A stretch of DNA of 64,000 nt from DASQPR01 sp035263025 (GTDB lineage Bacteria > Actinomycetota > Actinomycetes > Mycobacteriales > Micromonosporaceae): positions 26,014 to 90,013 of the forward strand of contig DATFRR010000169.1 of the NCBI GenBank assembly GCA_035263025.1, in the 5' to 3' direction. Numbering within the stretch: position 1 is the first letter of the stretch; each line of letters begins with the position of its first letter. Position numbers and translations under genes: made by a program. This document shows positions 42,595 through 50,838 of the stretch, piece by piece. The notes under the pieces were generated by a model, which did no database searches, was not told the DNA's origin, and was given only the letters and a program-made list of their open reading frames with translations.

Positions 42595-43475
42595 CCTCAC
42601 CCGTACGCCAAACGGAACGTGCCGTGACCGGTCTGGCGGTCGGGTGTCGCCGGGTCGTACACATTTATCGTGGCGAGGGCGGCGACGTCGTTGCGCTCGC
42701 CGGTGTCGACCTGTCCATCGCACCCGGCGAAATGCTCGCGCTCGTCGGGCCGTCGGGATCGGGCAAGTCAACCCTGGTCGCGTTGCTCGCCGGTCTGATG
42801 AGGCCATCCGCCGGGCGTGTCATGGTCGGCACCTACGACATGGCGAAGTTGACCGACCGCGAGATCGCCCGGCTGCGCGGCACGGAGATCGGCGTCGTGT
42901 TGCAGGGTGCGTCGCGCAACCTGCTGCAATACGCGAACCTGTATCGCAACATCTGGCTGGCCAGACGACGGGCGGCCCGGTCCGGTGGGGTCACGCTCGA
43001 CGATCCCGATCGGATCCTGGACCTCGTCGGCCTTGCCGGCCGCGGCCGGGCACACCTTGCCGATCTCGCCCCCGATGCGAAGCAGCGCGCCGCGCTTGCC
43101 GTCGGCATTGCGGCCGGACCCGGACTGTTGCTCGTCGACGAGCCGACCAGCCAGCTCGACTCGGCCGGCCGCGACGAAGTGCTCACCGCGATCGAGACCG
43201 TCAACGCCGAGCGGGGTACGACCATCGTGGTGGTCACGCACGACCAGAACGTCGGCGTACGGCTGGGTCGCGCGGTCACCATCCGCGACGGCCGCGTTGG
43301 AGCCGAAGGTCGTGATGGTCGAGACTTCGCGGTCGTCGCCAGCGACGGTACGGTTCAGCTGCCGCCCGACGTGCTCGCGACCTACCCGCCCGGCACGATG
43401 TTCACCGTCGACCACGACAGCGGAACGATTTCGCTCGAGGTCGGCGGCTCGCACGGAACGTTGTCTAGCGACTGA
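42591..43475 (+). CDS. ABC transporter ATPase B with degenerate signature and AbrB-like tail
   Basis: A 294-residue ATPase. Walker A GPSGSGKST, Walker B LLLVDEPTSQLDS and switch His in VTHD are intact. The ABC signature is replaced: where LSGGQ is expected it reads DLAPDAKQRAALAVG. The Q-loop is VVLQGASRNLLQYANLYRNI. Residues about 235-290 add a small beta domain (FAVVASDGTVQLPPDVLATY then PPGTMFTVDH) that looks like a SpoVT/AbrB-type swapped hairpin. With ATPase A it would make one canonical and one degenerate ATP site. It ends the four-gene operon. Confidence 0.85.
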   Translation: MTSPVRQTERAVTGLAVGCRRVVHIYRGEGGDVVALAGVDLSIAPGEMLALVGPSGSGKSTLVALLAGLMRPSAGRVMVGTYDMAKLTDREIARLRGTEIGVVLQGASRNLLQYANLYRNIWLARRRAARSGGVTLDDPDRILDLVGLAGRGRAHLADLAPDAKQRAALAVGIAAGPGLLLVDEPTSQLDSAGRDEVLTAIETVNAERGTTIVVVTHDQNVGVRLGRAVTIRDGRVGAEGRDGRDFAVVASDGTVQLPPDVLATYPPGTMFTVDHDSGTISLEVGGSHGTLSSD

Positions 43476-43500
43476 TCTCGCCGTGCGTCGGCCGGGCGGG

Positions 43501-43593
43501 CCCTTCGCAGCGCCGGCTTCGGCCGCGCGGTCCCTTCGGAGCGCCGGCTTCGGCCGCGCGGGCCCTTCGGAGCGCCGGCTTCGGGCGCGCGGC
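43501..43593. repeat. Three 31-bp tandem repeats, each with a UUCG-loop hairpin
   Basis: Copies lie at 43501-43531, 43532-43562 and 43563-43593 and differ at a few bases. Each contains GCGCCGGC-TTCG-GCCGCGC, which folds as a 7-bp GC stem with a single bulged C and a UUCG tetraloop (the third copy is altered on the right arm). They sit between the convergent ATPase B and CAP genes, so they probably act as a reinforced bidirectional terminator. Confidence 0.8.
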
Positions 43594-43601
43594 CCGGTCA
43601 C

Positions 43602-44318
43602 TCAGTTGCTGAAGTCCTGGGTCAGCCAGACCTTGCCCGACGAGTCCCGTACGACGTCGATGCCGATGTGGTGGAACGCACTGGACAGCAGATTGCGACG
43701 GTGACCGTCGTTCGGCGGCTGCTCGTCGTACATCGACTGGGTGAGTGCCTCGGCGGCCGCGACGATCGCCGACGTACTGTTCGCGTGCGGCCCGCTCCAG
43801 CCGATGTTCTCGCCGCACGTCGACCAGTGCACACCCTGCGCCGAGATGCGATCGCCGAGCGACGCCTCGCCAGGGCACTGATGCGACAGACCGCAGCTGC
43901 CCATCATCTTGACGTTGTGGGCGTGGGCGCTGGCGTCCAGGCCGGACAGCAGCGTGTAAGGCGGCAACCCGTGTTGCGCGCGGAGATCGTTGATCTGGGC
44001 CAGCAATTGGTCGCGCACCGAGCTGCCGGCCGGTGGCGGCGTCGGCCGCGTCGTCGGCTTCGGCGACGACTTGTGCGACGGGCTCGCGTGCGCGGACGGA
44101 GAGTTCGCCGGCGTGACACCCGCTGCCGGCGAACCGGTCGGGTGGCCCGGCGCCGTGCCGACCGCTGGCTGGATGGCGGTCATGACGTTTGCCGAGCCGA
44201 GTCGGGCCAGGTCGGCACCACTGGTCCCGCCGTGTCCGATGACCACCTGTGCGGCGATCACGCCGGCGGTCACCGCGGCGGCGATAACGGCGGGCAACAC
44301 GACACGGAACGACCGCAC
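43602..44318 (-). CDS. Secreted CAP/SCP-domain protein
   Basis: A 238-residue exported protein. A signal peptide or anchor (VVLPAVIAAAVTAGVIAAQV) is followed by a Pro/Ser/Thr-rich linker to about residue 100. Then comes a CAP domain: VRDQLLAQINDLRAQHGLPP, LDASAHAHNVKMM, CGENIGWSG and HRRNLLSSAFHHIGIDVV. The His/Glu tetrad positions of the CAP cavity are present, and Cys pairs (CGLSHQC, STCGE) suggest disulfides. Bacterial CAP proteins are extracellular with mostly unknown roles. It converges with the giant-FtsX operon. Confidence 0.9.
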   Translation of the reverse strand: MRSFRVVLPAVIAAAVTAGVIAAQVVIGHGGTSGADLARLGSANVMTAIQPAVGTAPGHPTGSPAAGVTPANSPSAHASPSHKSSPKPTTRPTPPPAGSSVRDQLLAQINDLRAQHGLPPYTLLSGLDASAHAHNVKMMGSCGLSHQCPGEASLGDRISAQGVHWSTCGENIGWSGPHANSTSAIVAAAEALTQSMYDEQPPNDGHRRNLLSSAFHHIGIDVVRDSSGKVWLTQDFSN

Positions 44319-44402
44319 GAGCCCACCGAAGCAGAGGCAGATATCCGTGTCAAATGCATCCGGCCGTTGCCGCGATGATCTTCTCGCGACGCCAGGCCAA
44401 GG

Positions 44403-44867
44403 TCACGGAGCGTCGCTACGCGACGCACGGCGCGCCGCGATGCGAGCCTCTGTGCGAGCGCGACGCGCGAACATCGCGGCGACGTTGGCGTATGCGGAGA
44501 CGACCAGGTCCAAGTGCTGCCCGGCCTGCTGCACCGACATTCCCATCTGGGGGTCGGTTCCGACCAGGCCCGTTTCCTGTTCGACGATCCCGGCCAGCAG
44601 ATACAGGACTCTGATCGCGTTCGCCGGCTCTTCAAAATGCCAGTAGGCCATGCTGATGCTCGCCGTTGTCGCGGTGAGCTGCAGGTGGATACCGGTCTCC
44701 TCGTGGCTCAACTCTCCGTACGCGTCGTTGAGAGAGGGCTCGACATTGGCCAAGTGGGGCCCGACGCACTCGACGACTCGACGCCAGACTTCCGCGGCGG
44801 GCGCAGTGTCGCCGCTCACCGCATCGGAGTCGAGGCGGGGATCGCTGAACGTCAAGTCATAGGACAT
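44403..44867 (-). CDS. Uncharacterised small protein (MSYDL type)
   Basis: A 154-residue cytosolic protein I cannot assign. It begins MSYDLTFSDPRLDSD and contains EETGIHLQLTATTASISMAY, WHFEEPANAIRVLYLLAGIV and an Arg/Ala-rich C-terminus. The MSYDL opening and beta-rich centre recall polymorphic-toxin immunity proteins of actinobacteria, but no toxin gene lies next to it, so this is only a shape resemblance. It is followed 84 bp downstream by the CAP protein gene on the same strand. Confidence 0.6.
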   Translation of the reverse strand: MSYDLTFSDPRLDSDAVSGDTAPAAEVWRRVVECVGPHLANVEPSLNDAYGELSHEETGIHLQLTATTASISMAYWHFEEPANAIRVLYLLAGIVEQETGLVGTDPQMGMSVQQAGQHLDLVVSAYANVAAMFARRARTEARIAARRASRSDAP

Positions 44868-44935
44868 CCAGCGACCATACGCGGCTTGATGGGCGCTCCT
44901 CTAACTGTGACTTGCGGGCAATCGCGAGCCAGGCG

Positions 44936-45643
44936 CTAGAAGGACGTGCCGTAGTCGACCACGCAGTTGACCTTCATCGCCTGATCCGTCGGCGCCGGCG
45001 GCGCGACGTTCGGTACGTAGACGGTGACCTCGGCGCGATTGTTCGCGGCGTTGTCGTCGACCAGGTTCCCGATCGCTGGCAGCAGGTAGACGTTGAGCAC
45101 CACCCGTTGTCCGGCGTAACTGAAGGCGTCCTCAACATAGACGCCCTCGAGGTGCTCGTAGCCGAAGTCGCCGAACCAGCTGGCGCCGATGTACCCGTAT
45201 GTGTTGTGGCCGAAGTTGTCCTGCGCGACGAACTCGAGCTGCTGCGGATGCAGCAGGCCGGCGTAGTGGAAGGTGAAGTCGGCGCTGAGCGATTCGAACC
45301 CCGTCTCGTCAGCCGCCCAGTAACACTCGTCGTCCACGGTCACGCCATAGTCGCTAGGCGCGGCGAACGACCGAGGTCCGCCACCCTTCGGCGGCTGCGC
45401 CGGTGGTGCGCTCGACCCTGACCCGGCCGGCGATGCGGTGGTGGTTGCGCGAGGCCCTCCGGGCTTGCTCGTCGAGGTCGACGTCGACGTGGGCGCTGGC
45501 GCGGCTGTCGGACCGGCCGCCGTCGCGCCGGTCGGCACCTGTCCCAAGCCAGCCGTACCGGTCGGCGGGGCGCTCGAACACGCCGCCAGGAACGTGCCCG
45601 CGACGAGTACGCCGACTGTGGCGCGCATCACGCCGTGCTTCAT
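44936..45643 (-). CDS. Secreted lipoprotein with Ser/Thr/Pro linker
   Basis: A 235-residue lipoprotein. The signal sequence ends in the lipobox GTFLAAC, so the Cys near residue 22 should be lipidated. A low-complexity Ser/Thr/Pro/Ala linker runs to about residue 85. The folded part (YGVTVDDECYWAADETGFES, FTFHYAGLLHPQQLEFVAQD, NNRAEVTVYVPNVAPPAP) is beta-rich and loosely resembles a CARDB-like domain, with two Cys (DECYW and VNCVV) possibly bridged. Function is unknown. An ATG at 45658 adds five residues and a later ATG at 45628 removes five; the choice is uncertain. Confidence 0.68.
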   Translation of the reverse strand: MKHGVMRATVGVLVAGTFLAACSSAPPTGTAGLGQVPTGATAAGPTAAPAPTSTSTSTSKPGGPRATTTASPAGSGSSAPPAQPPKGGGPRSFAAPSDYGVTVDDECYWAADETGFESLSADFTFHYAGLLHPQQLEFVAQDNFGHNTYGYIGASWFGDFGYEHLEGVYVEDAFSYAGQRVVLNVYLLPAIGNLVDDNAANNRAEVTVYVPNVAPPAPTDQAMKVNCVVDYGTSF

Positions 45644-45736
45644 GAGGGGACCGTACAAGCGAGGCTCACGACAAGCTGTCGTCTGTCACGAGTCCGACTC
45701 AACGGCTAGGTCGCAGCGTCGATCGGGTCGGCCTGG

Positions 45737-46840
45737 TCAAAGCGGCGGACGGATCGGCGGAATGGCCGCGCCCGGGAATCGACGTGGACCGGACCACAAG
45801 GCCGGCGGCGCGTCCACGGCTTCGGCGATGCCGTAGGCCGCCTTCTCGTAGTTGACGCGCCAGCCGACGAAGTCCGGCCACGCATCCTTTGGGTCGCGCT
45901 CGATCGGAAAGTCCACCGCGCGCAGCTCGGCAATCGCGTCGAGGAACTCCTCGTACGTGACACTGATACCGCCACGTTCAAATTCGCCCGGTACGCGAAG
46001 GCCCATGGCCGCGGCGATCTCGTTGAAGCAAAGGAACCCGCTGCGGAGACATAGCCTGGCGGTGACCGTTGGCGCTCGACCGGGCGAGAGCGCCAACAAC
46101 ATCGCGGCGGAGTCCACCACCGCCAACAACGCGGTCACCCAGGACGACAGCGGTTTGGGCGAGCGGAACCGGACCAGCACCGGATAGGTGGTGTGGCTCT
46201 CCGTGATGTCAGCGGCCAGCCGTTCCCAATCCGCGTAGAGCTGCGGCAGCCGATCGAGCGTCGACGTGCCGGATCCGAGACCGAAGTGCGTGCGGACAAG
46301 CAGTTCTGGCCCCCAGGCGGGAAGTCCGGCGCGGGCGTTGAGCAGCGCGACCTCCGTCTCGCGGCTGTTGAAGGCGGAGTAGAGCGTTGGCAGGTACGCG
46401 ATCTGCAAGGTGACGGTGACGAGGCTGGTCAACGCGGCGATGTCGAGAATCGCTCGTTCGGCGGCGCCGTGCTCATGCGCTTCGCCGATTGCCCACAACG
46501 CCGGTCCAGCATTCGAAAACGCGGTGGTGATTCCGCCGTCCACGAACGGCCACAGGATCAGCGAATACCCGACGTAGAAGAGCAACAGCCAGATGACGAT
46601 CTGGCTAAGAAGCACGGTGGCGGCCTGTGCCGACAACACCCGGTCACGGCGGCGGTAGTTGGCGGTGCGTCTCGTGGCCAGTTGAAACGTGATGTTGACC
46701 AGCCGGTCGATCCCGCGTGTCAACCAACTCGACACGGGCCGCGGCACGACCACCGTGCCGATGACGCTTCGCGCCGCGACGAGCACGAGAAGCACGCCCA
46801 ACGCGGCGACCAGGTAGCGGACGAACTGCGGCGCCGCCAT
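45737..46840 (-). CDS. Conserved four-helix membrane protein of unknown function
   Basis: A 367-residue protein. Helices are seen at residues about 8-30 (LVAALGVLLVLVAARSVIG), 75-105 (IVIWLLLFYVGYSLILWPFV) and 125-150, with a weaker one near 225 (WVTALLAVVDSAAMLLAL). The rest is a cytosolic alpha-helical domain with FEEFLDAIAEL-like and PKDAWPDFVGWRVNYEKAAY segments. The early TVVVPRPVSSWLTRGIDRLV stretch recurs, as far as I recall, in actinobacterial proteins of unknown role that are sometimes compared to two-helix channels. AAGGAGAG lies just upstream of the ATG. Confidence 0.65.
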   Translation of the reverse strand: MAAPQFVRYLVAALGVLLVLVAARSVIGTVVVPRPVSSWLTRGIDRLVNITFQLATRRTANYRRRDRVLSAQAATVLLSQIVIWLLLFYVGYSLILWPFVDGGITTAFSNAGPALWAIGEAHEHGAAERAILDIAALTSLVTVTLQIAYLPTLYSAFNSRETEVALLNARAGLPAWGPELLVRTHFGLGSGTSTLDRLPQLYADWERLAADITESHTTYPVLVRFRSPKPLSSWVTALLAVVDSAAMLLALSPGRAPTVTARLCLRSGFLCFNEIAAAMGLRVPGEFERGGISVTYEEFLDAIAELRAVDFPIERDPKDAWPDFVGWRVNYEKAAYGIAEAVDAPPALWSGPRRFPGAAIPPIRPPL

Positions 46841-47186
46841 GACTCTCCTTCGCCAGGAACCGGCGCGCTGACGGTGCCTGCGGACCGATCGGGTATCGCG
46901 TCGACCACCGAGTCGAGATACCCAGACGTCGCGGCCGGAGTGCTCGACACGCGCGAGTTTACGGCTGTTGGTCGTCGTCCACGTCGGAAGTGCCGACAAG
47001 CCCGTCCCAGGACCAGGTTGGTGACGCTTGCCCGTCCGGCACATCATCGGCGGACCGGCGACAACGCGACATCCTCGTGATCCCCCGTTACCCGTGATAG
47101 GTGTTCTCGTCTGCTCCAATGGACGCGGACGGATCACACGGGTCGGCGGTGCGCCGCCGCCCGCCGCGACTCGGTGAGGAGACCGC
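46841..47186. other. Divergent intergenic region with a strong hairpin
   Basis: This 346-bp stretch has no gene I can support. It contains the two-tier hairpin at 46891-46923 (listed separately). It ends with a good GAGGAG ribosome site for the small membrane protein at 47187. Confidence 0.5.
46891..46923. promoter_or_regulatory. Two-tier inverted repeat in the leader of the membrane protein gene
   Basis: GGGTATC (46891-46897) pairs with GATACCC (46917-46923). Inside it, TCGAC (46901-46905) pairs with GTCGA (46912-46916) around a 6-nt loop, with a 3-nt GCG bulge on one side. It lies 51 nt upstream of the ATG at 46840 on the minus strand. It could be a 5'-leader structure or a regulator site. 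Confidence 0.5.
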
Positions 47187-47369
47187 ATGGATCGCCGGAA
47201 CACCAACGTAAACGCCTTCAATGCCGTCTACGGACTCGGTCTGATCGGCGCGATCGTCTACTACATACAGCAGGCCGATGGGTTCTGGTCGGGCGTGTTA
47301 GGCGTCCTGAAGGCCTTGGTCTGGCCGGCATTCTTCGTCTACCAAGTCCTGAAGTTCATCAGCGCCTAG
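47187..47369 (+). CDS. Small membrane protein, 60 residues
   Basis: A 60-residue protein with two hydrophobic stretches (AVYGLGLIGAIVYYIQQA and GVLGVLKALVWPAFFVYQVL). It is preceded by a strong ribosome site (GGTGAGGAG, 6 nt from the ATG), so it is very likely translated. Similar short proteins are common in actinobacteria and have no assigned role. It lies 112 bp upstream of the AAA+ ATPase gene on the same strand. Confidence 0.75.
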   Translation: MDRRNTNVNAFNAVYGLGLIGAIVYYIQQADGFWSGVLGVLKALVWPAFFVYQVLKFISA

Positions 47370-47481
47370 GCCGCGCAACACACGGTCGCCGCACACCGTC
47401 GCCGCACACCGTCGGTTTCGGAGCCGGAAGCTCGCAAAAACCGGGCGGCGGCGATGATCGGTTCGGGTCTATCGTGGCGTC

Positions 47482-49035
47482 GTGGACGATCAGGTCGGCG
47501 GACGCACAGATGCCGGCGCGACGTCCGCGTCCGCCGACGAGGCACGCGCTTTTGCCGCGGCGTTCCGGTCGTTCATGGACTGGGTGCACTCGGTCGACGC
47601 CGAGTCCGACCGCAACGAGGTCGTCGCGCTGATCCAGGACTATCTCGGTCCCGATGGCCGCACCCACTCCGTCGTATCACGACCGTTGCCCGCGTTCGAG
47701 CACGTCAATCTGCAAACCGCACTGAACGCCTGGGTCGCACAGCCCGGCCGGACCACATCCGTACACGGGATCACGATCCCGCCGCACTACGGCGGCATGA
47801 GCCTTCAGCAGCTTGTGACCGGCGGGCCAATGCCACCCCTGCGGCTGTCCGCACCGCCGCTGGTAGACCTGCCCAACGGCCCCGGTACGACATTGGCGTG
47901 CATGCTCCTTGCCGCACTGCTGGTGACCGACGATCGCGGCGCCTATGTGCTCCTGATCGTGGGTCCGTCCGAACATGAGCCGCGACTTGCCGTGGAGATC
48001 GCCGGCCTACCGGTCGATGGCGCCCAGGCGGTGCACGCCGAAATCGACGAGCTGCGCAGCCGGCTCAACGTCTACCGCGGCCATGTGCTCGATGTGACCA
48101 TCGGTGCGATGGGCAACGTGGCTCTCGCATTCGGCGAGATTCCGACGACCGAACGCGAGGACGTTATCCTCCCCGAGCCAGTGCTCGGCCGCGCGGAACG
48201 TCACGCCCTCGGCGTGGCAGCGCACCGCGATGCGCTGCTCGCGGCGGGCCAGCATCTCAAGCGCGGGCTGCTGTTGTTCGGGCCGCCCGGCACCGGCAAG
48301 ACGCACACGATGCGATACCTGTTGGGTCGACTCGATGGGTACACACGGCTCGTGTTGACCGGCCGCGCGCTTCACGCGATCGGTGCGGCCGCGGAACTCG
48401 CTCGTACGCTGCAGCCCGCCGTACTCGTGTTGGAAGACGTTGACCTGGTGGCCGAGGACCGCAGCTTCGGCCCTGGGTCCAGCCCCGTGCTGTTCGATCT
48501 GCTGGACGCCATGGACGGCGCGGCAGCCGACGCGGACCTGTTGTTCATCCTCACCACCAACCGCGCCGACCTCCTGGAACCTGCATTGGCCGCGCGGCCC
48601 GGGCGCGTGGACGTCGCCGTCGAAATAGACCTGCCGGACGCGGCGGCTCGTCGTCGGCTGTTCGACCTCTACGCTCGCGCCGTGCCAACTGATCTGGCCG
48701 AGGCGGACATCGACGCGGTGATCGACAGGACCGATGGTGTCACCGCTTCGTTCCTCAAGGAGCTCCTGCGCCGTGCCGTCCTGGAATCGTTGCTCGAGCA
48801 CACTCCACTGCGGACCGTCACGGCCGAGCACACCGTCCGAGCACTCGACGATCTGCTCGACAGCACCCAGCAGGTGACACGCAGCCTGCTCGGCGTCGGC
48901 AACAATCCGGAGGACCTGCCGGCCGGTGGCGGCCTCGGCGGACTGCCACCGCCAAGTCCCGGCGTCGGCATGACGGCGGCAGGCATCGTCATGCGACGGC
49001 GAGGGCGAGGCCACTTCCGGTACGGGGGGCCGTAA
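47482..49035 (+). CDS. Cdc48-like AAA+ ATPase with a novel N-terminal domain
   Basis: A 517-residue protein with one AAA+ module. Walker A is LLLFGPPGTGKTHTMRYLLG (about residues 265-284), Walker B is AVLVLEDVDLVAED, sensor 1 is FILTTNRADLLEPALAARPG and the arginine finger is in RPGRVDVAVE. The lid domain ends near residue 480, followed by a Gly/Pro-rich tail. Residues 1-240 (SFMDWVHSVDAESDRNEVVA onward) match no domain I recognise and probably select substrates. Proteins of this layout may remodel protein complexes. The start is a GTG; TATCGT ends 6 nt before it, compatible with a leaderless message. Confidence 0.82.
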   Translation: MDDQVGGRTDAGATSASADEARAFAAAFRSFMDWVHSVDAESDRNEVVALIQDYLGPDGRTHSVVSRPLPAFEHVNLQTALNAWVAQPGRTTSVHGITIPPHYGGMSLQQLVTGGPMPPLRLSAPPLVDLPNGPGTTLACMLLAALLVTDDRGAYVLLIVGPSEHEPRLAVEIAGLPVDGAQAVHAEIDELRSRLNVYRGHVLDVTIGAMGNVALAFGEIPTTEREDVILPEPVLGRAERHALGVAAHRDALLAAGQHLKRGLLLFGPPGTGKTHTMRYLLGRLDGYTRLVLTGRALHAIGAAAELARTLQPAVLVLEDVDLVAEDRSFGPGSSPVLFDLLDAMDGAAADADLLFILTTNRADLLEPALAARPGRVDVAVEIDLPDAAARRRLFDLYARAVPTDLAEADIDAVIDRTDGVTASFLKELLRRAVLESLLEHTPLRTVTAEHTVRALDDLLDSTQQVTRSLLGVGNNPEDLPAGGGLGGLPPPSPGVGMTAAGIVMRRRGRGHFRYGGP

Positions 49036-49060
49036 TTCGTACGCGGACCCGCAGCACCCG

Positions 49061-49462
49061 CTAGCGACCGTGGTACTCGTCGTCGGTGACGTGCTCGCCC
49101 CACGTCGCCTCGGGACGTACGTCGCCGGGCACCGCCTCTGTAATCGAGAGATGCGTCATGAAGTGGTCCGGCGCCGCGCCGTGCCAGTGCCATTGGTCGG
49201 CCGGCGTATGGACGATGTCGCCGGCACGGATCTCCTCGGTCTGGCCGTCGCGCGTCCGGTGCAGACCCTGGCCTTCGGTGACGTAGAGCGTCTGCCCGAT
49301 GGCGTGGGAGTGCCAGGCGGTACGAGCAGACGGTGTGAAGCGGACCGCGCTTACTCGTACGTGCGACGGCTCCTCGCCGCGGACGATCGCGTCGATGTAG
49401 ACGTCGCCGGTGAACCATTCGGCCGGTCCTTTCGCGGTCGCCGGCGTTGGCTGGATGGGCAC
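49061..49462 (-). CDS. Cupin domain protein
   Basis: A 133-residue single cupin. Motif 1 is TPSARTAWHSHAIGQTLYVT, with G-x5-HxH-x3-4-E-like metal ligands, and motif 2 is IVHTPADQWHWHGAAPDHF. It resembles the small carboxymuconolactone-type cupins and the manganese hydroxynitrile lyases of this family, but the reaction is unknown. I choose the GTG at 49462 because AAGGAGG lies 5 nt upstream. ATGs further upstream (49489, 49537) have no ribosome site. Confidence 0.8.
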   Translation of the reverse strand: MPIQPTPATAKGPAEWFTGDVYIDAIVRGEEPSHVRVSAVRFTPSARTAWHSHAIGQTLYVTEGQGLHRTRDGQTEEIRAGDIVHTPADQWHWHGAAPDHFMTHLSITEAVPGDVRPEATWGEHVTDDEYHGR

Positions 49463-49569
49463 GCCTGCCTCCTTGCGGCTGCTCGTCATGAATCGTGGGT
49501 ACGTGGGTCGGCCGCGTCGTGCGAGTGCCTTTGTCACGGCCCGAACCGCGATAGTAGAGAGTGGGACGC

Positions 49570-49791
49570 ATGAGTGGATGGACGACTCAGGAACTCGATG
49601 CGATCGGTACCGCCGACGAGTTGCAGATCGCCGTGGTGCGGCCGGACGGATCGTTGCGGCCGTACACGACCGTTTGGGTGGTACGCGTCGGGGACGATCT
49701 CTACGTACGTTCGGTCCGTGGCCGTGGCAGCGTGTGGTTCAGATCCGTGACGGCTAGTCATGCCGGCCGGGTAGTGTCGCTGGACGTCTAG
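49570..49791 (+). CDS. DUF2255 family protein, short C-terminus
   Basis: A 73-residue protein. SGWTTQELDAIGTADELQIA and YTTVWVVRVGDDLYVRSVRG are the DUF2255 signature, a split-barrel-like family of about 115-130 residues. This copy stops after SHAGRVVSLDV, so the last third of the usual domain is missing. I see no single frameshift that restores it before the next gene, which begins 12 nt after its stop. It may be truncated or a genuine short form. Confidence 0.6.
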   Translation: MSGWTTQELDAIGTADELQIAVVRPDGSLRPYTTVWVVRVGDDLYVRSVRGRGSVWFRSVTASHAGRVVSLDV

Positions 49792-49802
49792 GCTGCCGAC
49801 AC

Positions 49803-50813
49803 GTGCGAAGCCCGCCGGACGATCTGGCTCCCGACGCGGTACGAGAAGCCGTCGCCGCAGGATGGTCGCTGCGCGCGGTGTCGATGGCGTACGTTCCCGA
49901 GGGCGGCGGCGCTCATCACTGGAAGCTGATCGACAGTGGTGGCGAGTCCTACTTCGTGACCGTCGACGATCTGGACAGCAAGAACTGGATAGCCGACACA
50001 CGGGATCTCACGTTCGACGGGCTTGAGCGCGTGTTCGGACTCGCAGTCGAGCTCCGAGACTCGGTCGGGTTGGAGTTCGTCCTCGCGCCCGTTCCCGCCA
50101 CGGACGGCCGGATGGTGCGCCGCCTGGACGACCGCTACGGGGTCTCGGTGTTCCCGTTCCTCGCCGGCCACTCGTTCCCCTTCGGTCAGTACACCGACGA
50201 TGTGATTCGCAATCGCGCCATCGATATGGTGGCCGCATTGCATCGCGCCACACCGGCCGTGCATACTCGCGTACCCGTTATCGCTCCTGGGTTTGCTGGT
50301 CGATCCGAGCTGGATGCGTTTCTGGCCGAGCCCGAACGTCCGTGGGACGGCGGACCGTACGCCGAGTCGACACGCCGTGTTCTGGCGCAACACACTGTCC
50401 ACATTGCACAGCTCGTCGCAGGTTTCGATGGTCTCGTCGACGCCACGGCATCCGGGCGCGCCGAGCCGGTCATCACCCACGGTGAACCACATCCGGCGAA
50501 CCTGTTGTCCGTCAACGGCCGGCTTCTGCTCATCGACTGGGACACCGTCGGGCTCGCGCAGCACGAGCGCGACGTGAGTTTGATCGTGGGTCGCGACGGC
50601 GCCGGCATGGCGCGCTACGTCCGCCAGACCGGCCGACAGATAGATCCGTCGGCGATGACGCTCTACCGGCTGCGGTGGTACCTCGATGACCTCGCCAGCG
50701 CGGTCCGCATGTTTCGGCAGCCGCACCTGGATTCGGCGGAGACGAGGCGGTGGTCGGCGAGCGTCGCTCCAGAGCTTCACGAGCTGCCGATTTGGTTGAA
50801 CCGTCTCGCCTGA
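49803..50813 (+). CDS. APH-family phosphotransferase (spectinomycin kinase APH(9)-like)
   Basis: A 336-residue kinase-like protein. It has an N-lobe with GGGAHHWKLIDSGGESYFVT, a catalytic loop ITHGEPHPANLLSVNGRLLL (HGxxxxxN with Glu in place of the usual Asp) and the metal-binding Asp in LIDWDTVGLAQHERDVSLIV. The layout with WPLDDL-like RWYLDDLASAVRMF is that of APH(9)/spectinomycin and related kinases. The catalytic-loop HGE instead of HGD is also seen in that subgroup, as far as I recall. The antibiotic activity is unproven. It follows the DUF2255 gene by 11 nt. Confidence 0.78.
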   Translation: MRSPPDDLAPDAVREAVAAGWSLRAVSMAYVPEGGGAHHWKLIDSGGESYFVTVDDLDSKNWIADTRDLTFDGLERVFGLAVELRDSVGLEFVLAPVPATDGRMVRRLDDRYGVSVFPFLAGHSFPFGQYTDDVIRNRAIDMVAALHRATPAVHTRVPVIAPGFAGRSELDAFLAEPERPWDGGPYAESTRRVLAQHTVHIAQLVAGFDGLVDATASGRAEPVITHGEPHPANLLSVNGRLLLIDWDTVGLAQHERDVSLIVGRDGAGMARYVRQTGRQIDPSAMTLYRLRWYLDDLASAVRMFRQPHLDSAETRRWSASVAPELHELPIWLNRLA

Positions 50814-50838
50814 CCGGCGCGACCATCGTGCACGCCAC

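Noticed and set aside
35574..43475. Toxin-delivery or phage-defence system
   Set aside because: The four genes are all ATPase or FtsX-type permease. There is no nuclease, toxin or defence domain.
43501..43593. CRISPR array
   Set aside because: The repeats are contiguous, without unique spacers, and there are no cas genes in the window.
44403..44867. Immunity protein of a polymorphic toxin
   Set aside because: Only the MSYDL opening suggests it. No toxin, WXG or Rhs gene is adjacent, so it is left as uncharacterised.
49803..50813. Confirmed antibiotic-resistance gene
   Set aside because: The kinase fold and APH(9)-like layout are seen, but resistance activity cannot be inferred from sequence at this level.
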